In this document: in pieces, positions 16,781 to 26,817 of the stretch | Layout: every line of letters begins with the position of its first letter | Numbering within the stretch: the first letter of the stretch is position 1 | Assembly (NCBI RefSeq): GCF_011040385.1 | Contig: NZ_JAAIKB010000006.1 | Span: 186,001-250,000, forward strand | Reading direction: 5' to 3' | Length of the DNA stretch: 64,000 bases | DNA from: Falsiroseomonas algicola | Lineage (GTDB): Bacteria; Pseudomonadota; Alphaproteobacteria; Acetobacterales; Acetobacteraceae | The notes under the pieces: model-generated | The model's input: the letters and a program-made list of their open reading frames with translations, nothing else | The model's database searches: none | What the model was told of the DNA's origin: nothing | Program-made: the position numbers and the translations under genes

Positions 16781-18264
16781 GCGAGGCTGCTCTCCACGGG
16801 GATCTTGCGCGCGAAGGGCAGTGCGGCGCGGCCCTCCCGCTCGGCATAGGCGACGACATGCGGCTCCAGCCGCGCGGCCAGGGCGCGAGAGGGCGCGAGC
16901 CGCTCCATCAACTCCGCCAGCGCATCGCGCGCGCGGTCGCGCAGCGTCGCGGCGACGGGGGCGAGGCAGCGCCCCTCGACCACCACCTGCCGGCCGCCGA
17001 CGAAGACTTCCCTGACGCTGCCAGCGGTATTGCAGGTCACGGCCTGGTTCGCCGCGTCATGCAGCGGCACGAATGCGCGGTGGCCGAGGTCGAGCAGCGC
17101 GAGATCCGCCGGCGCGCCTTCCGCGATCCGCCCGCCCTCAATGCTGAGCACGGCGGCGCCGCCTTCCGTCGCCATGCGCAGCACATCCGCCGCCGCCAGC
17201 CATTCCTCGCGCGGCACGTCGCGGATGCGGGAGAGGTGCGAGGCCAGCCGCATCGCCTCCGCCATGTCGAGGCTGTCCGCGGAATTGCAGCCATCCGTGC
17301 CGAGCCCGACCGTGATGCCACGCGCGCGCATCGCGGCGACGGAAGCGACGCCGGCGCCGAGCCGCATATTGCTCGCCGGCATATGCGCCACCGTGGCACC
17401 ATGCGCCGCCAGCAGGTCCAGCTCCGCCGCTTCCAGCCACACCGCATGCGCCGCCGTGAAATGAGGGCCCAGCAGCCCGAGGCGCGCGATGTGATGCACC
17501 GGACCCATGCCCCAGAGCCTGCGCGCCACCAGCGCCTGCAGCTTCGATTCCGCGATATGCATGTGCAGACGCAGGCCTCGCGAGGCCGCGAGGTCCCGGC
17601 ACCCCGTCACGAAGTCATCCGTGCAGTGATGCGGGATGGTCGGCGCCAGGGCGAAGCTGATGCCAGAAGGTGGCGTGACGCTGGCGAAGGCGTCGCGCAG
17701 CGCGGCGAGGGTCTGCGCGGCCGGCGCCAGGCGGAAGGCGCTGGCCTGCGCGCGCAGATCGTCGGGCAGCGTATCGAGGAACCCGGGCAGCACCTCGAAC
17801 AGCGCGCGATCCGCCACCATCGGCGCGACCACGGCCCGCATGCCCGCTTCCGCATAGGCGGCAGCGACCGTGGCCAGGCCTTCCGCACTCGGGCCGGGGA
17901 ATTCGAAGAACAGGTCGTAGCAGGCGGTGCAGCCGGCCTCGAGCATCTCCACCGCGCCCAGCAGCGTGGAAATCCGGATGGTCTCCGCATCCCGCCGCCC
18001 GCCCATCCAGGCGCCATTGGTCAGCGAGGATTCCAGCATCCACCGATCCGCCACCCCTTTCATGAGGGTGGCGTGCCCGTGGGTATGCGCGTTCACCAGG
18101 CCCGGCAGCACCAGGCGATCGCTGGCATCGAAGCGGGGGACGTCCTTCGGCCCCTCGCCCGGCGCCAGCACCGCCGCGATGTGGCCATCCCGCAGCAGCA
18201 GGTCCCGCGGCGCCGCGCTGGCGCCGTCCCAGACCAGCCCGCCCGTGACCAGCAGCACCGTCAC
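16777..18264 (-). CDS. Trz/Atz-type amidohydrolase (cytosine/guanine deaminase-like)
   Basis: 495 residues. Metal-binding motifs of the amidohydrolase superfamily are in order: LVNAHTHGHATLMKG (HxH, about 58-60), HMHIAESK, FTAAHAVWL and GLGTDGCNSADSLDMAEAMRLASH (the catalytic Asp). The N-terminal and C-terminal segments form the usual small beta domain (LALLDLGHRAFVPLHDAANQAV, VREVFVGGRQVV). This subgroup deaminates or dechlorinates N-heterocycles such as triazines, cytosine or oxidised purines. It is coupled by 4-nt overlaps to genes on both sides. Confidence 0.88.
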   Translation of the reverse strand: MTVLLVTGGLVWDGASAAPRDLLLRDGHIAAVLAPGEGPKDVPRFDASDRLVLPGLVNAHTHGHATLMKGVADRWMLESSLTNGAWMGGRRDAETIRISTLLGAVEMLEAGCTACYDLFFEFPGPSAEGLATVAAAYAEAGMRAVVAPMVADRALFEVLPGFLDTLPDDLRAQASAFRLAPAAQTLAALRDAFASVTPPSGISFALAPTIPHHCTDDFVTGCRDLAASRGLRLHMHIAESKLQALVARRLWGMGPVHHIARLGLLGPHFTAAHAVWLEAAELDLLAAHGATVAHMPASNMRLGAGVASVAAMRARGITVGLGTDGCNSADSLDMAEAMRLASHLSRIRDVPREEWLAAADVLRMATEGGAAVLSIEGGRIAEGAPADLALLDLGHRAFVPLHDAANQAVTCNTAGSVREVFVGGRQVVVEGRCLAPVAATLRDRARDALAELMERLAPSRALAARLEPHVVAYAEREGRAALPFARKIPVESSLA

Positions 18265-19433
18265 GCCAGCGCGGGCGCCAGCGCTTCCGCCGCCGCCAGC
18301 AGCATCGCGTCCTGGTAGGGCGCGGCCACCAGCGACAGGCCGAAGGGAATGCCGTCCAGCGTGCCCGCCGGGACGTTCACCTGCGGCAGGCGGCAGAGGC
18401 TCGCGATGCAGGTCAGCGCCAGCGTGTTGTCGCGGAAGGCGAATTGCGCGGAGACCGGGGCATCGCGCAGCGGCGGCAGGTCATGCGCCGTCGGGATCAC
18501 CAGGATGCCGTCATGGCCGAGCAGCGCGCGGATATGCGCCGAGAGTGTCTCCCGCCGCACCCAGGCCGCCGCGATATCCGCCTGCGGCACGGTGGAGGCC
18601 AGCGCGATGCGGTCCCGCACCGCTGGGCTCAGCCGCCGCCCCGGCGCCGTCGCCCAGCTGCCATGAGTCGCCCAGAGTTCGCCGAGTTGCAGCGGCTTGA
18701 AGGTCTCCAGCCACCAGGTGTGGCCCCATTCGCCATAGGCGCGCACGGCCTGCATCGGCCCGAGCTTCGCCGCCGCATCGCGCATCACATCCTGCAGCGG
18801 CGGCACGGGAATGGCGAAGGCATCCTCCGCGAAGAGCAGCCGCGGCGTCGTGGCCGGCGCGTCGCCGAAGAACAGCGAGCCCACCTTCCGCAGCAGGCCC
18901 GCATCGCGCGCGAACCAGCCCACCGTGTCGATGCTCGGCGCCATCGGCATCAGCCCCGCGGTGGAGACGCGGCCATGGGAGGTGCGGATGCCGAAGACGC
19001 CGCAGAAGCTGGACGGCACGCGGACGGAACCGCCGGTATCCGTGCCGAAGGCGAAATCGCAGAAGCCACCGGCCACCGCGACGACGGAGCCGGAGGAGGA
19101 GCCGCCCGGCACGCGATCCGGCACCACCGGGTTGATCGGCGCGCCGTAATGCGGGTTCTCCCCGAACAGGCCGCAGGCGATCTCATCCGTATGCGTCTTG
19201 CCGATCATCGTCGCACCGGCGGCGAGCGCCGGCAGCAGCGCGCTGGCCGTGGTGGCAGAAGGCGGCGTCTGCTCCACGCGGTCGGGGTTGCCCCAGCCGC
19301 TGACGGTGCCCGCCACGTCGAACAGATCCTTCACCGCGAAGGTGAGGCCCGCGAGCTGCCCCTCCGCCGCGCCTTCCACCCGCACATCGCCATGCGCGAC
19401 GAAGGCGGAGGCCCTGATCTGCGCCGGCGTCAT
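18261..19433 (-). CDS. Amidase (amidase signature family)
   Basis: 390 residues from the ATG at 19433, which overlaps the stop of the HpaB-like gene (ATGA). The Ser-cisSer-Lys triad is visible: Lys35 in FAVKDLFDV, the Ser112-114 run in GGSSSGS, and nucleophile Ser136 in GTDTGGSVRVP. It is shorter than the ~460-residue norm and resembles the AtzF/allophanate-hydrolase and indoleacetamide-hydrolase-like short amidases. It hydrolyses an amide to acid plus ammonia in the cytoplasm. The context suggests it acts on a ring-opened intermediate. Confidence 0.9.
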   Translation of the reverse strand: MTPAQIRASAFVAHGDVRVEGAAEGQLAGLTFAVKDLFDVAGTVSGWGNPDRVEQTPPSATTASALLPALAAGATMIGKTHTDEIACGLFGENPHYGAPINPVVPDRVPGGSSSGSVVAVAGGFCDFAFGTDTGGSVRVPSSFCGVFGIRTSHGRVSTAGLMPMAPSIDTVGWFARDAGLLRKVGSLFFGDAPATTPRLLFAEDAFAIPVPPLQDVMRDAAAKLGPMQAVRAYGEWGHTWWLETFKPLQLGELWATHGSWATAPGRRLSPAVRDRIALASTVPQADIAAAWVRRETLSAHIRALLGHDGILVIPTAHDLPPLRDAPVSAQFAFRDNTLALTCIASLCRLPQVNVPAGTLDGIPFGLSLVAAPYQDAMLLAAAEALAPALA

Positions 19434-20890
19434 TCCGCCGCCGCCTTGGCATCCGGGCGGTCGAGCCCGTAGCTGTCCATGAAGCCCTGCACCATGGCCT
19501 TCGGTCCTGTCCAATCGTGGAAGCGGTAGGAATTGCCGCGGATGGCGAATTGCGGACCGGAGTAGAACATCTCGTATTGCAGGTGTCGCGACCCGAATTC
19601 GGACCCGATCGCGTCCCAGGCCAGCTTCATCAGCTTCACCCGTTCCTCGCTGCCCGCCACGGGCGAACGCTGGCTGGCCTGGATGATGCGCTCCACCTCC
19701 CCGCCATCAAAGTCGGCGGCGGAGGATGGCACCATGACGAGCCCGCCACCCGACAGGCCGCGGATCGCCTCGATGAATTCCGGATAGATGGTCTGCGCCA
19801 GCACCTGCGCCGAGACCAGCAGCCGCCGGTCCGGCACGAAGGTCCCATGAAAATCCTCGCCCTGCGCTTCCATGGCGACGACCATCGCCTCGATGCTGCT
19901 GGCCTTGGCGGCGAGCAGGCCGAGCGTCTCCCGCGTCTGGGGGAAGCCGAGGATGCCGTTCGTCTCCGCGATGCGATGCGCAAGACCCAGCAGGAAGCGC
20001 AGCTTGACGGAGAGCCGAACGATGCATTGGTAGTTCTGCATCACATGCGCCCGCGTCTCATGCCACTGGGCCTGCATCATCCGCAGGTCACGATGGACGA
20101 AGACGCGGTCCCAGGGGATCTTCACATCCTCGAAGAAGACGACGGCGTCATTCTCGTCGAAGCGGGCGGAGAGCGGGTAGTCGAAGACAGAACTCGCCGC
20201 GGCCTCATAGCTCCGGCGCGACAGAAGCTTGATGCCCCTGGTCGCCATGGGCATGACAGCGGTGAAGGCATAGGGCTCGTCGCCCGGCATCAGCGCCACG
20301 ATGCCGGACACCATCAGCTCATTCGCCATCACGCCGGCGGTCGCCAGCATCTTGGCGCCACGGATGGTGATGCCGCCCGCATCCTCGTCCACGATGCGCG
20401 CCACCAGGTCGCCGCCCGGCTGGTCCTTCGCTTGGCGGGACTTGTCGGCCTGCGGGTTGATGATGACGTAGCCGATCCAGTGGTCGGCGCGTCGCGCTTC
20501 CTCGAAATAGGCAGCGAGCGCCGCGCCGCCGCGCGCCTCATAGGCGTGGCGGCCGGCCATGAAGCCCACGAAGGTGGAGGCGACGTGGTCGGGGCTGCGG
20601 CCCATCATGCCGCAGCTGCGCGCCGCGATGCGCTCCATCGCCACGCGCCGCTTCACGAGCTCCGCGTGGTTGCGCGGCATCATCCAGGCGAAACCGCTGC
20701 GCGTGCCGTCGCCGAGGTCGAAGGTCATGCCATCGGGGTCCTCGGCCTGCAGGTCATAGAGAGAGGCGGCGGAGGCGACGGCGCCGGCGAAGGCAGCGTC
20801 CGTCGTCACATCCGCAACCCGACGCCCATCGATGAAGATGGTGCGCGCGTCGCGCAGGCTGCGCAGATGGGCGGCGCCGTCCTTCACCAT
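19430..20890 (-). CDS. 4-hydroxyphenylacetate 3-hydroxylase (HpaB)-family flavin monooxygenase
   Basis: 486 residues, right for the large FADH2-dependent component of two-component aromatic hydroxylases. Recognisable segments are FIDGRRVADVTTDAAFAG at the N-terminus, HWIGYVIINPQADKSRQ, IPWDRVFVHRD, and the C-terminal FGSRHLQYEMFYSGPQF, followed by RGNSYRFHDW. HpaB-type enzymes hydroxylate phenols, pyrrole-2-carboxylate or other small aromatics and need a flavin reductase, which is absent from this operon. It overlaps the FAD-monooxygenase gene by 7 bp and the amidase by 4 bp. Confidence 0.9.
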   Translation of the reverse strand: MVKDGAAHLRSLRDARTIFIDGRRVADVTTDAAFAGAVASAASLYDLQAEDPDGMTFDLGDGTRSGFAWMMPRNHAELVKRRVAMERIAARSCGMMGRSPDHVASTFVGFMAGRHAYEARGGAALAAYFEEARRADHWIGYVIINPQADKSRQAKDQPGGDLVARIVDEDAGGITIRGAKMLATAGVMANELMVSGIVALMPGDEPYAFTAVMPMATRGIKLLSRRSYEAAASSVFDYPLSARFDENDAVVFFEDVKIPWDRVFVHRDLRMMQAQWHETRAHVMQNYQCIVRLSVKLRFLLGLAHRIAETNGILGFPQTRETLGLLAAKASSIEAMVVAMEAQGEDFHGTFVPDRRLLVSAQVLAQTIYPEFIEAIRGLSGGGLVMVPSSAADFDGGEVERIIQASQRSPVAGSEERVKLMKLAWDAIGSEFGSRHLQYEMFYSGPQFAIRGNSYRFHDWTGPKAMVQGFMDSYGLDRPDAKAAAE

Positions 20891-22347
20891 GGGCGTGTCC
20901 CTTCCGATGCCAGGGTCAGGTCAACCAACTCGCGTTCCTCATAGGCAACCAGCGCGGCGTGGTCCGCCTCCGCCTGGTCCAGGAACAGGTCGCGCGTGAT
21001 GCCGCGCGCGATGCGATCGACGGTCGGCCGTAGCGTGGAGATGCCGCCCGAGGAGGCCGTGCTGGCCATGGCGGCGAAGGAGGAGGAACGCAGCCGCGCG
21101 AGCCAGGGCGCGCTGCCCGCGACGCGTTCGGTGAAGGCGAAATCGCCGGTGAGGTAGGGGAAGGCGCCGAGCGCGGCATCCTCCTCCCCCGCCGGCGGCG
21201 CGAAGCGATCCCGCCACCGCGCGAGATGCGGCGCGGCCGCGGCCAGTTCCGGCCGCAGCGCGGGTTCCACCACCAGCCCCGTGCCGACGATGAGGAAATC
21301 CGCCGGGACGGCACGGTGCGGCGTCTCCACCACGATCGCATCGCCTTCCATCCGCAGCGCGCGAATCGGCGCGCCGAGGTGCAGGTGAAAACCCGCATGC
21401 AGCGCACATCGGGAAAAGGTTTCCTGCGGCGGCGGCTGGTTCATCGCGAAGATGGTCCGCATGAAGCGCCACTTCAGCGCATCCGGCAGGTCCGCGAAGT
21501 GGTTCAGGAAGCCTGCGAATTCCATCCAGCGATAGGGATTCACCGCCGGCAGTTGCGGCCGGCGCGCCAGCAGATCGACGCGCGCCGCGCCATGTTCCAG
21601 CGCCATTGCCGCATTGTCGAAGGCCGAGGCCCCCGCGCCCAGCACCGCCACGCGCTTCCCCGCGAGCCGCGCGAAGTCGATCGCCTCCGCCGTATGGGCG
21701 TAGCGGCCCGCCGGCAGCGCCGCCGCAACCATCGCCGGCACCTGCCAGGCCCCGGCGCCATCCACCCCTGTCGCCAGCACCACGTGCCGCGCCAGCCACC
21801 GCGCCCGCGCGCCATCGTCGCGCTCCGCCGTGACGGCAAGCAAATCATCCGCCTCCGGCGCCACCGCATCGACGCGCCAGCCCGCCTCCACCGGCAGCGC
21901 CAGCATGCCCTGCAGCCAGTCGAGATAGGCCTGCCAGACGTCGCGCGGGATTTTCGTGAGAGCCGCCCAGGCGGCCTCGCCATACCGCGCCTCGAACCAG
22001 GCGCGGACGGAGAGCGAGGGCATGCCGAGTTCCGGCCCCGTCACATGCTTCGGCGTCCGCAGCGTGTGCATGCGGGCGAAGCGCAGCCAGATGCCGGCGG
22101 GGGCGCCGGCCTCCAGCACCTCGGTATTCGTGACGCGCGCGCGCCGCAGCGCGAAGGACAGCGCGAGCCCGCATTGCCCACCACCAACCACGACCACATC
22201 CCGCACGCCATCGCCGCGCGGCCGCACCCAGTCCCGCGCGGGATAGGCCAGCGTCTGCAGCTCCCACGCCACGCGATCCGCCAGCGCGGCGAGTCGCGCC
22301 TCGGCATCCGGCAGCGGCATCAGGGGGTGAAGGGGCAGCGCATCCAT
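20884..22347 (-). CDS. FAD/NAD(P)-dependent monooxygenase-like protein, paralog 2
   Basis: 487 residues from the ATG at 22347. Two Rossmann motifs are seen: VVVGGGQCGLALSFAL (FAD) and VAVLGAGASAFDNAA (NADPH). Between them lies the family-specific stretch FARMHTLRTPKHVTGPELG. The protein matches the one at 28356-29798 nearly end to end, including the N-terminal helix before the first Rossmann fold (TLAYPARDWVRP versus LTAYPAVPWVAP). The flavin-containing-monooxygenase fold is clear, the reaction is not; N- or Baeyer-Villiger-type oxygenation is possible. Confidence 0.86.
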   Translation of the reverse strand: MDALPLHPLMPLPDAEARLAALADRVAWELQTLAYPARDWVRPRGDGVRDVVVVGGGQCGLALSFALRRARVTNTEVLEAGAPAGIWLRFARMHTLRTPKHVTGPELGMPSLSVRAWFEARYGEAAWAALTKIPRDVWQAYLDWLQGMLALPVEAGWRVDAVAPEADDLLAVTAERDDGARARWLARHVVLATGVDGAGAWQVPAMVAAALPAGRYAHTAEAIDFARLAGKRVAVLGAGASAFDNAAMALEHGAARVDLLARRPQLPAVNPYRWMEFAGFLNHFADLPDALKWRFMRTIFAMNQPPPQETFSRCALHAGFHLHLGAPIRALRMEGDAIVVETPHRAVPADFLIVGTGLVVEPALRPELAAAAPHLARWRDRFAPPAGEEDAALGAFPYLTGDFAFTERVAGSAPWLARLRSSSFAAMASTASSGGISTLRPTVDRIARGITRDLFLDQAEADHAALVAYEERELVDLTLASEGTRPW

Positions 22348-22488
22348 GGGTGGCGGATCAGGTCCTGGCGACGGTGGCACGGCCGCGCATCCCCTGCGGG
22401 ATGCCGCCACGCGATGTCGCCCAGGCCCGTTTCTCCGGCTCACCAGGGCGACGGATGTCTAGCATGGCGGCCTGCGGGCGCGAAGACA

Positions 22489-23262
22489 TCACGAGGCCTG
22501 GCCGAACCACTTCTGGTCCAGCCCCGGCAGGAAGCCATCCGCCTGCATCGCGGCCAGGTGCCGGTTGATCTCCGCCATCAGCGCCGTATCGGCGTGCCGC
22601 GTGTTGATGCCGACGTCGCGCGCATCCCACACAGGCGAGACGCCGAGCCGCACGCGGGCATTGCGTGCGATGTTCCAGCGCAGCACGGGCTGCGTGTTCA
22701 CCACCGCCTCCACCCGCCCCACCACCAGGTCCTGCAGCGCCAGCGGGAATTCGTTGTAGACGCGGATCTCCTTCACGCTGTTGGCGTGGTTCTGCCGCAC
22801 GAACTGCTCGCCCGAGGTGCCGACCTGCACGCCGACGATGCGCCCCGCCAGGTCTTCCGGCCGGTCGATCGCGAGCCCCGGGCGATAGCCCGCGGCGATG
22901 CCGGTCTTGTAGTAGGGGGTGGAGAAGGCGATGCGCTCCGCGCGCTCCGCGGTCCAGGCCATCGCCGTGATCAGGCAGTCCACGCGGCCGGAGGTGAGGC
23001 CCGCGATCAGCCCCGCGAAGGCGATCACCTGCCACTGGATGCGCAGCCCCATGCGCTTGCTGAGTTCCTCGCCGAGATCGACGTCATAGCCCGTGAGGCG
23101 CCCATTCTCCATGAACTCGAAGGGCGGGAAGGCGCCGCCATTGCCGACCACCAGCACGCCGGCGGCGCGCGCCTTGGCGAGCGTGTCACCCTCCTGCGCG
23201 AGCGCGGGCGTCGCGAGCGTCGTCGCCAGCAGCGCGCGGCGCGTGATGCGGATGCGGTCCAT
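22489..23262 (-). CDS. Polar amino-acid-type ABC transporter substrate-binding protein
   Basis: 257 residues from the ATG at 23262, preferred because a GGGGGA ribosome site precedes it. An ATG six codons earlier (23280) would overlap the ATPase stop by ATGA. The N-terminus RRALLATTLATPALA is a twin-arginine-like signal peptide. The mature protein is a type-II binding protein: GVLVVGNGGAFPPFEFMENGRLTGYDVDLGEEL, then AWTAERAERIAFSTPYYKTG. It binds a small polar ligand in the periplasm for the permease at 25288 and the ATPase at 23277. Confidence 0.9.
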   Translation of the reverse strand: MDRIRITRRALLATTLATPALAQEGDTLAKARAAGVLVVGNGGAFPPFEFMENGRLTGYDVDLGEELSKRMGLRIQWQVIAFAGLIAGLTSGRVDCLITAMAWTAERAERIAFSTPYYKTGIAAGYRPGLAIDRPEDLAGRIVGVQVGTSGEQFVRQNHANSVKEIRVYNEFPLALQDLVVGRVEAVVNTQPVLRWNIARNARVRLGVSPVWDARDVGINTRHADTALMAEINRHLAAMQADGFLPGLDQKWFGQAS

Positions 23263-23276
23263 CGTCCCAGTCCCCC

Positions 23277-24047
23277 TCATGCCTCGATCGATTCAGGCCG
23301 CAGCACGCGGCCCAGGAATTCCCGCGTCCGCGCTTCCCGCGGTCGCCCCAGCACTTCGGCAGGTGGCCCCTGTTCCACGACCAGCCCGCCATCCATGAAG
23401 ATGACGCGGTCCGCGGCTTCCCGCGCGAAGCCCATCTCATGCGTGACGACGAGCATGGTCATGCCCTCCGCCGCCAGGCCGCGCATCACCGCCAGCACTT
23501 CGCCGACCAGTTCGGGGTCGAGGGCGGAGGTCACCTCGTCGAACAGCATCACCTCCGGCTGCATGGCCAGCGCGCGGGCGATGGCGACGCGCTGCTGCTG
23601 CCCGCCGGAGAGGTCCGCCGGATAGGCACCCGCCTTGTGTGCCAGCCCGACCCGCGCCAGCAGCGCCCGCGCCTCCGCCTCCACCACGGCGCGCGGCCGC
23701 TTCAGCACCTGCACCGGCGCCTCCATGACATTGGCCAGCGCCGTCATGTGCGGGAACAGGTTGAATTGCTGGAAGACGATGCCGATGCGGCGCCGCGCCA
23801 GCGTCATCTGGCGTTCCGGGATGCGCGCGCCGCCGCTGCCCCAGCCGATATGCTGGCCGGCGACGATCACCTCCCCGCTCTCGAAGGGCTCCAGCCCGTT
23901 CAGGCATTGCAGCAGCGTCGATTTCCCGCTGCCGGAGGGGCCGATGACGCAGACCGTCTCGCCCTTCGCCACCGTCAGGTCCACGCCGCGCAGCACCGGC
24001 GTCGCGCCATAGGATTTGTGCAGGTTGCGGACGGCAATGACGCTCAT
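23277..24047 (-). CDS. Polar amino-acid-type ABC transporter ATP-binding protein
   Basis: 256 residues from the ATG at 24047. Walker A is GPSGSGKST, the Q-loop [11 protein letters not shown], the signature [15 protein letters not shown], Walker [12 protein letters not shown] and the H-loop VTHEMGFA. The length and the [17 protein letters not shown] segment are those of GlnQ/HisP-type ATPases. It is flanked by 4-nt overlaps with the amidohydrolase upstream and near-contact with the binding protein downstream. Confidence 0.94.
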   Translation of the reverse strand: MSVIAVRNLHKSYGATPVLRGVDLTVAKGETVCVIGPSGSGKSTLLQCLNGLEPFESGEVIVAGQHIGWGSGGARIPERQMTLARRRIGIVFQQFNLFPHMTALANVMEAPVQVLKRPRAVVEAEARALLARVGLAHKAGAYPADLSGGQQQRVAIARALAMQPEVMLFDEVTSALDPELVGEVLAVMRGLAAEGMTMLVVTHEMGFAREAADRVIFMDGGLVVEQGPPAEVLGRPREARTREFLGRVLRPESIEA

Positions 24048-25303
24048 GGCAGCGCCGCCAAAGCCGGCGGTACCAACGCGCCATCGCGCATCAGGAAGTC
24101 GCCTTCCCGCAGCACATGCCGCAGGTCGCGCGGCCGCGCCGCCAGCAGCAGCCGCGTCACGATCTCGTCGGGCTTGGCACCGGCGAAGGCGGCGGCGCGG
24201 AGGTCGAAGGCAATCACATCCGCCCGCGCGCCCGCCACCAGCCTGTGCCCGCCCGTCGCCATCGACAGCGTCTGTTCGGGCGTCGGCCATTCCGCATCGG
24301 GGCGACCGGCGCGCGGCAGCAGCATGGCGAATTTCGCGGCCTCCAGCATGTCCTGCGTATCGTTGCTGCCGGGGCCGTCGGAGCCCACGCGCAGCCGCAC
24401 GCCGCGCGCCAGCCCGCGCGCCACGGGCGCGATCCCGCTGCCGAGGCGAAGGTTCGCCAGCGGGTTGTGCACCATGGTCGTGCCCTGCGCCGCCATGCGG
24501 TCCAGCTCCGCATCCCCGAGATGGACGCAATGCGCGTATTCCACATGGGCGCCCGCCAGGCCGAGGCCTTCCAGCCAGGCCACCGGATCATCGCCCCCCG
24601 CACGGGCGCGGCAATCCACCGCATCCTTCGCGGTCTCGCAGAGATGGAGATGCACGAAGGCGCCATGCCGCTCCGCCAGCCGCGCGACCCCGCGTAGCAG
24701 ATCATCGCTGCATCGCTGCGGGGCGGAGGGGCCGAGCCCCACCGTCGCCCCCGGCGGTGGATCGCGCAGCAGCGCCTCCGCGACTGCCAATGCTTCCGCC
24801 GTGCTCGGCGGCGTGAAGCTGGCCGACGGCGAGGGCAGGTCGCGAAGCATCATGGCGACGCGCGCGCGGATGCCGCCCTCCGCCCAGGCGCTGGCCGCGG
24901 CGGCCACGCTCTTCACGCTCGGCGGGATCTGGCGGAAATGGTCGGTGACCTGCACGGCGCCGCCGCGGATCGCCTCCGCGCAGCTGATCAGGATCGCCTG
25001 GCGGATGCGCGCAGCCGGCAGCGCATCCTGGCCGTCCGCGTATTCCACCGCGAGCCAGTCATCCAGCCGCGCCATCGGCGCGCGGCCCCGCGCCAGCGCC
25101 TCCGGCGAATGGGTATGGGCGTTGACGAAGGCGGGCAGCAGCAGGAGGTGCGCGGCCTCGACGGTCGCCGCACCGTCAGCCGGTCCTTCCGCCACCACGC
25201 CATCGCGCAGCAGCAGATCCACGCCCGCCACCGGCGCCCAGTCATCGCCACCGCGCAGCAGCGTAGCGCCCTTGAACAGCAGAGCGCTCACGCCACCCTC
25301 CAT
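24044..25303 (-). CDS. Trz/Atz-type amidohydrolase, second in the operon
   Basis: 419 residues. Amidohydrolase motifs: [15 protein letters not shown] (HxH), [17 protein letters not shown] and [24 protein letters not shown] (catalytic Asp). It is shorter than its partner at 16777 and only distantly similar. Placement inside the ABC transporter genes suggests it acts on the imported compound or an early product. It overlaps the permease by 16 bp and the ATPase by 4 bp. Confidence 0.87.
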   Translation of the reverse strand: MEGGVSALLFKGATLLRGGDDWAPVAGVDLLLRDGVVAEGPADGAATVEAAHLLLLPAFVNAHTHSPEALARGRAPMARLDDWLAVEYADGQDALPAARIRQAILISCAEAIRGGAVQVTDHFRQIPPSVKSVAAAASAWAEGGIRARVAMMLRDLPSPSASFTPPSTAEALAVAEALLRDPPPGATVGLGPSAPQRCSDDLLRGVARLAERHGAFVHLHLCETAKDAVDCRARAGGDDPVAWLEGLGLAGAHVEYAHCVHLGDAELDRMAAQGTTMVHNPLANLRLGSGIAPVARGLARGVRLRVGSDGPGSNDTQDMLEAAKFAMLLPRAGRPDAEWPTPEQTLSMATGGHRLVAGARADVIAFDLRAAAFAGAKPDEIVTRLLLAARPRDLRHVLREGDFLMRDGALVPPALAALP

Positions 25304-25941
25304 CGGGATTCCAGCCGCGCCACCAGCCAGACCAGCGGCAGGGTCATCATCAGGTACATCAGCGCGACGCCGGCGAAGGGGCTGAAGGTATTGGCCTGCC
25401 AGGTCATGATGTCCGTGCCCGCGCGCAGCAGGTCCGGAATCGCGATGACGCTCACTAGCGCCGTGTTCTTCAAGAGCGTGATCGCCTCATTCCCGATCGG
25501 CGGCAGCACGCGGCGCAGCGCCTGGGGCAGCACGATCCGCCGCATCGCCAGCGCCCATCCCATGCCGAGCGACCGCGCCGCGCGCATCTGCCCGCGATCG
25601 ATGGACTGGATCCCCGCCCGCACGATCTCCGTCACATAGGCGCCATTGGTCAGCGACAGCGCCAGGATCGCGACCGTCTTCGCCTCCAGCAGCAGGCCGA
25701 GCGACGGCAGGCCGTAGTAGAAGAACAGCATGGTCACCAGCAGCGGCACGCCCCGCAGCAGGGTCACGCAGGCCAGCGCAAAGGCGTTCAGGGCCACGAT
25801 GCCGGAGACGCGCGCGAGCCCGCCCATCAGCCCCAGCACGAGGCCCCCGCAGATCGAGACGAAGGCCAGCTCCGCCGTCGTCGCCGCGCCGCGCGCCAAG
25901 GCGGGCAGGCTCTCGACGAAGAGGCTCCATTCGAAATCCAT
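25288..25941 (-). CDS. Polar amino-acid-type ABC transporter permease
   Basis: 217 residues, HisM/GlnP family. The N-terminal GAATTAELAFVSICGGLVLG, the VTLLRGVPLLVTMLFFYYGLP element and the EAA loop ARSLGMGWALAMRRIVLPQALR (coupling helix) are characteristic. Five hydrophobic segments are seen. Only one permease is present, so the channel is probably a homodimer. Confidence 0.93.
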   Translation of the reverse strand: MDFEWSLFVESLPALARGAATTAELAFVSICGGLVLGLMGGLARVSGIVALNAFALACVTLLRGVPLLVTMLFFYYGLPSLGLLLEAKTVAILALSLTNGAYVTEIVRAGIQSIDRGQMRAARSLGMGWALAMRRIVLPQALRRVLPPIGNEAITLLKNTALVSVIAIPDLLRAGTDIMTWQANTFSPFAGVALMYLMMTLPLVWLVARLESRWRVA

Positions 25942-25944
25942 GCC

Positions 25945-26817
25945 CTACAGCACCGTTGCCGCATGGCGCGCGATGTCGCCGGGCCGGCAGAGCCAGATAT
26001 CATCCCGGGCCGCGGCAATATGGGCCAAGACGCGGCGGAGGTGCTTCAGCCGGAAGGCATGCCCGACGAGGAAGGGATGCAGAGACAGGTTGAAGGTCAG
26101 CGGCCATTTCCGCGAGAGCCGCAATTGCTCCTCGAACTGGTCGATCAGCGCATCCGCCCAGACGGAGGGTGGCCACTTGGCCGCATGCAGCACGGGAATG
26201 TCGTTGGTCGGCTTCGAATAGGGGACCGTGACCAGCGATCCACCGCCCCGCGTCGCCAGCCGCGTCGGCTGGTCGTCATGCGTCCAGTCCATGACGTAGT
26301 CGAAGCCCGCCTCCGCCAGCAGATCCGGCGTGACATGCGTCTCCGCCACCCAGGGGCCCATCCAGCCGCGCGGGGCCGCGCCCTCCTCGACGGCGATGCG
26401 CGCGCGGCATGTCGCGATCATCGCGCGCTCCGTCGCCTCATCCATGTCGGATTGCCGCTCCGCATTGGTGCGGCCATGGCCCACCACCTCGTCGCCCCGT
26501 GCGCGGAAGGCTTCGGCGACGGGCGGGCAGAGGTCGTAGATCGCCGTGTTCATCAGCGCCGCCGCCGGCAGCGCGAACTCATCCAGCGCGTCGAGCAGGT
26601 TCCAGACACCGACGCGGTTGCCCCAGTCGCGGAAGCCGTAATTCTGCACATCGGGCTCGGGCAGCGGATTGACCAGCGGAATGCCCATCCCCTCCGCGAA
26701 GGGAAACGCCTCCAGATTGACGGCGATGAAGACCGCGAGCCGCCTGCCGCCCGGCCAATCCCAGGCCGGGCGCCGCGCGATCGCGGAGTAGGGATAGCGC
26801 CCGTGGTCGCGCATCAC
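25945..26817 (-). CDS. Polysaccharide deacetylase family protein (PuuE/allantoinase-like)
   Basis: 290 residues of the NodB-fold type. The motif VFIAVNLEAFPFAEG stands where the catalytic Asp-Asp pair normally lies (the family's DxE), VGHGRTNAERQSDMDEATER is the H-box region, and FNLSLHPFLVGHAFR the C-terminal His. This pattern is that of the cytoplasmic PuuE group, whose founding members are metal-independent allantoinases, not of cell-wall deacetylases. With a ureidoglycolate lyase two genes away, a ureide or cyclic-amide substrate is likely (inference). Confidence 0.84.
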   Translation of the reverse strand: MMRDHGRYPYSAIARRPAWDWPGGRRLAVFIAVNLEAFPFAEGMGIPLVNPLPEPDVQNYGFRDWGNRVGVWNLLDALDEFALPAAALMNTAIYDLCPPVAEAFRARGDEVVGHGRTNAERQSDMDEATERAMIATCRARIAVEEGAAPRGWMGPWVAETHVTPDLLAEAGFDYVMDWTHDDQPTRLATRGGGSLVTVPYSKPTNDIPVLHAAKWPPSVWADALIDQFEEQLRLSRKWPLTFNLSLHPFLVGHAFRLKHLRRVLAHIAAARDDIWLCRPGDIARHAATVL

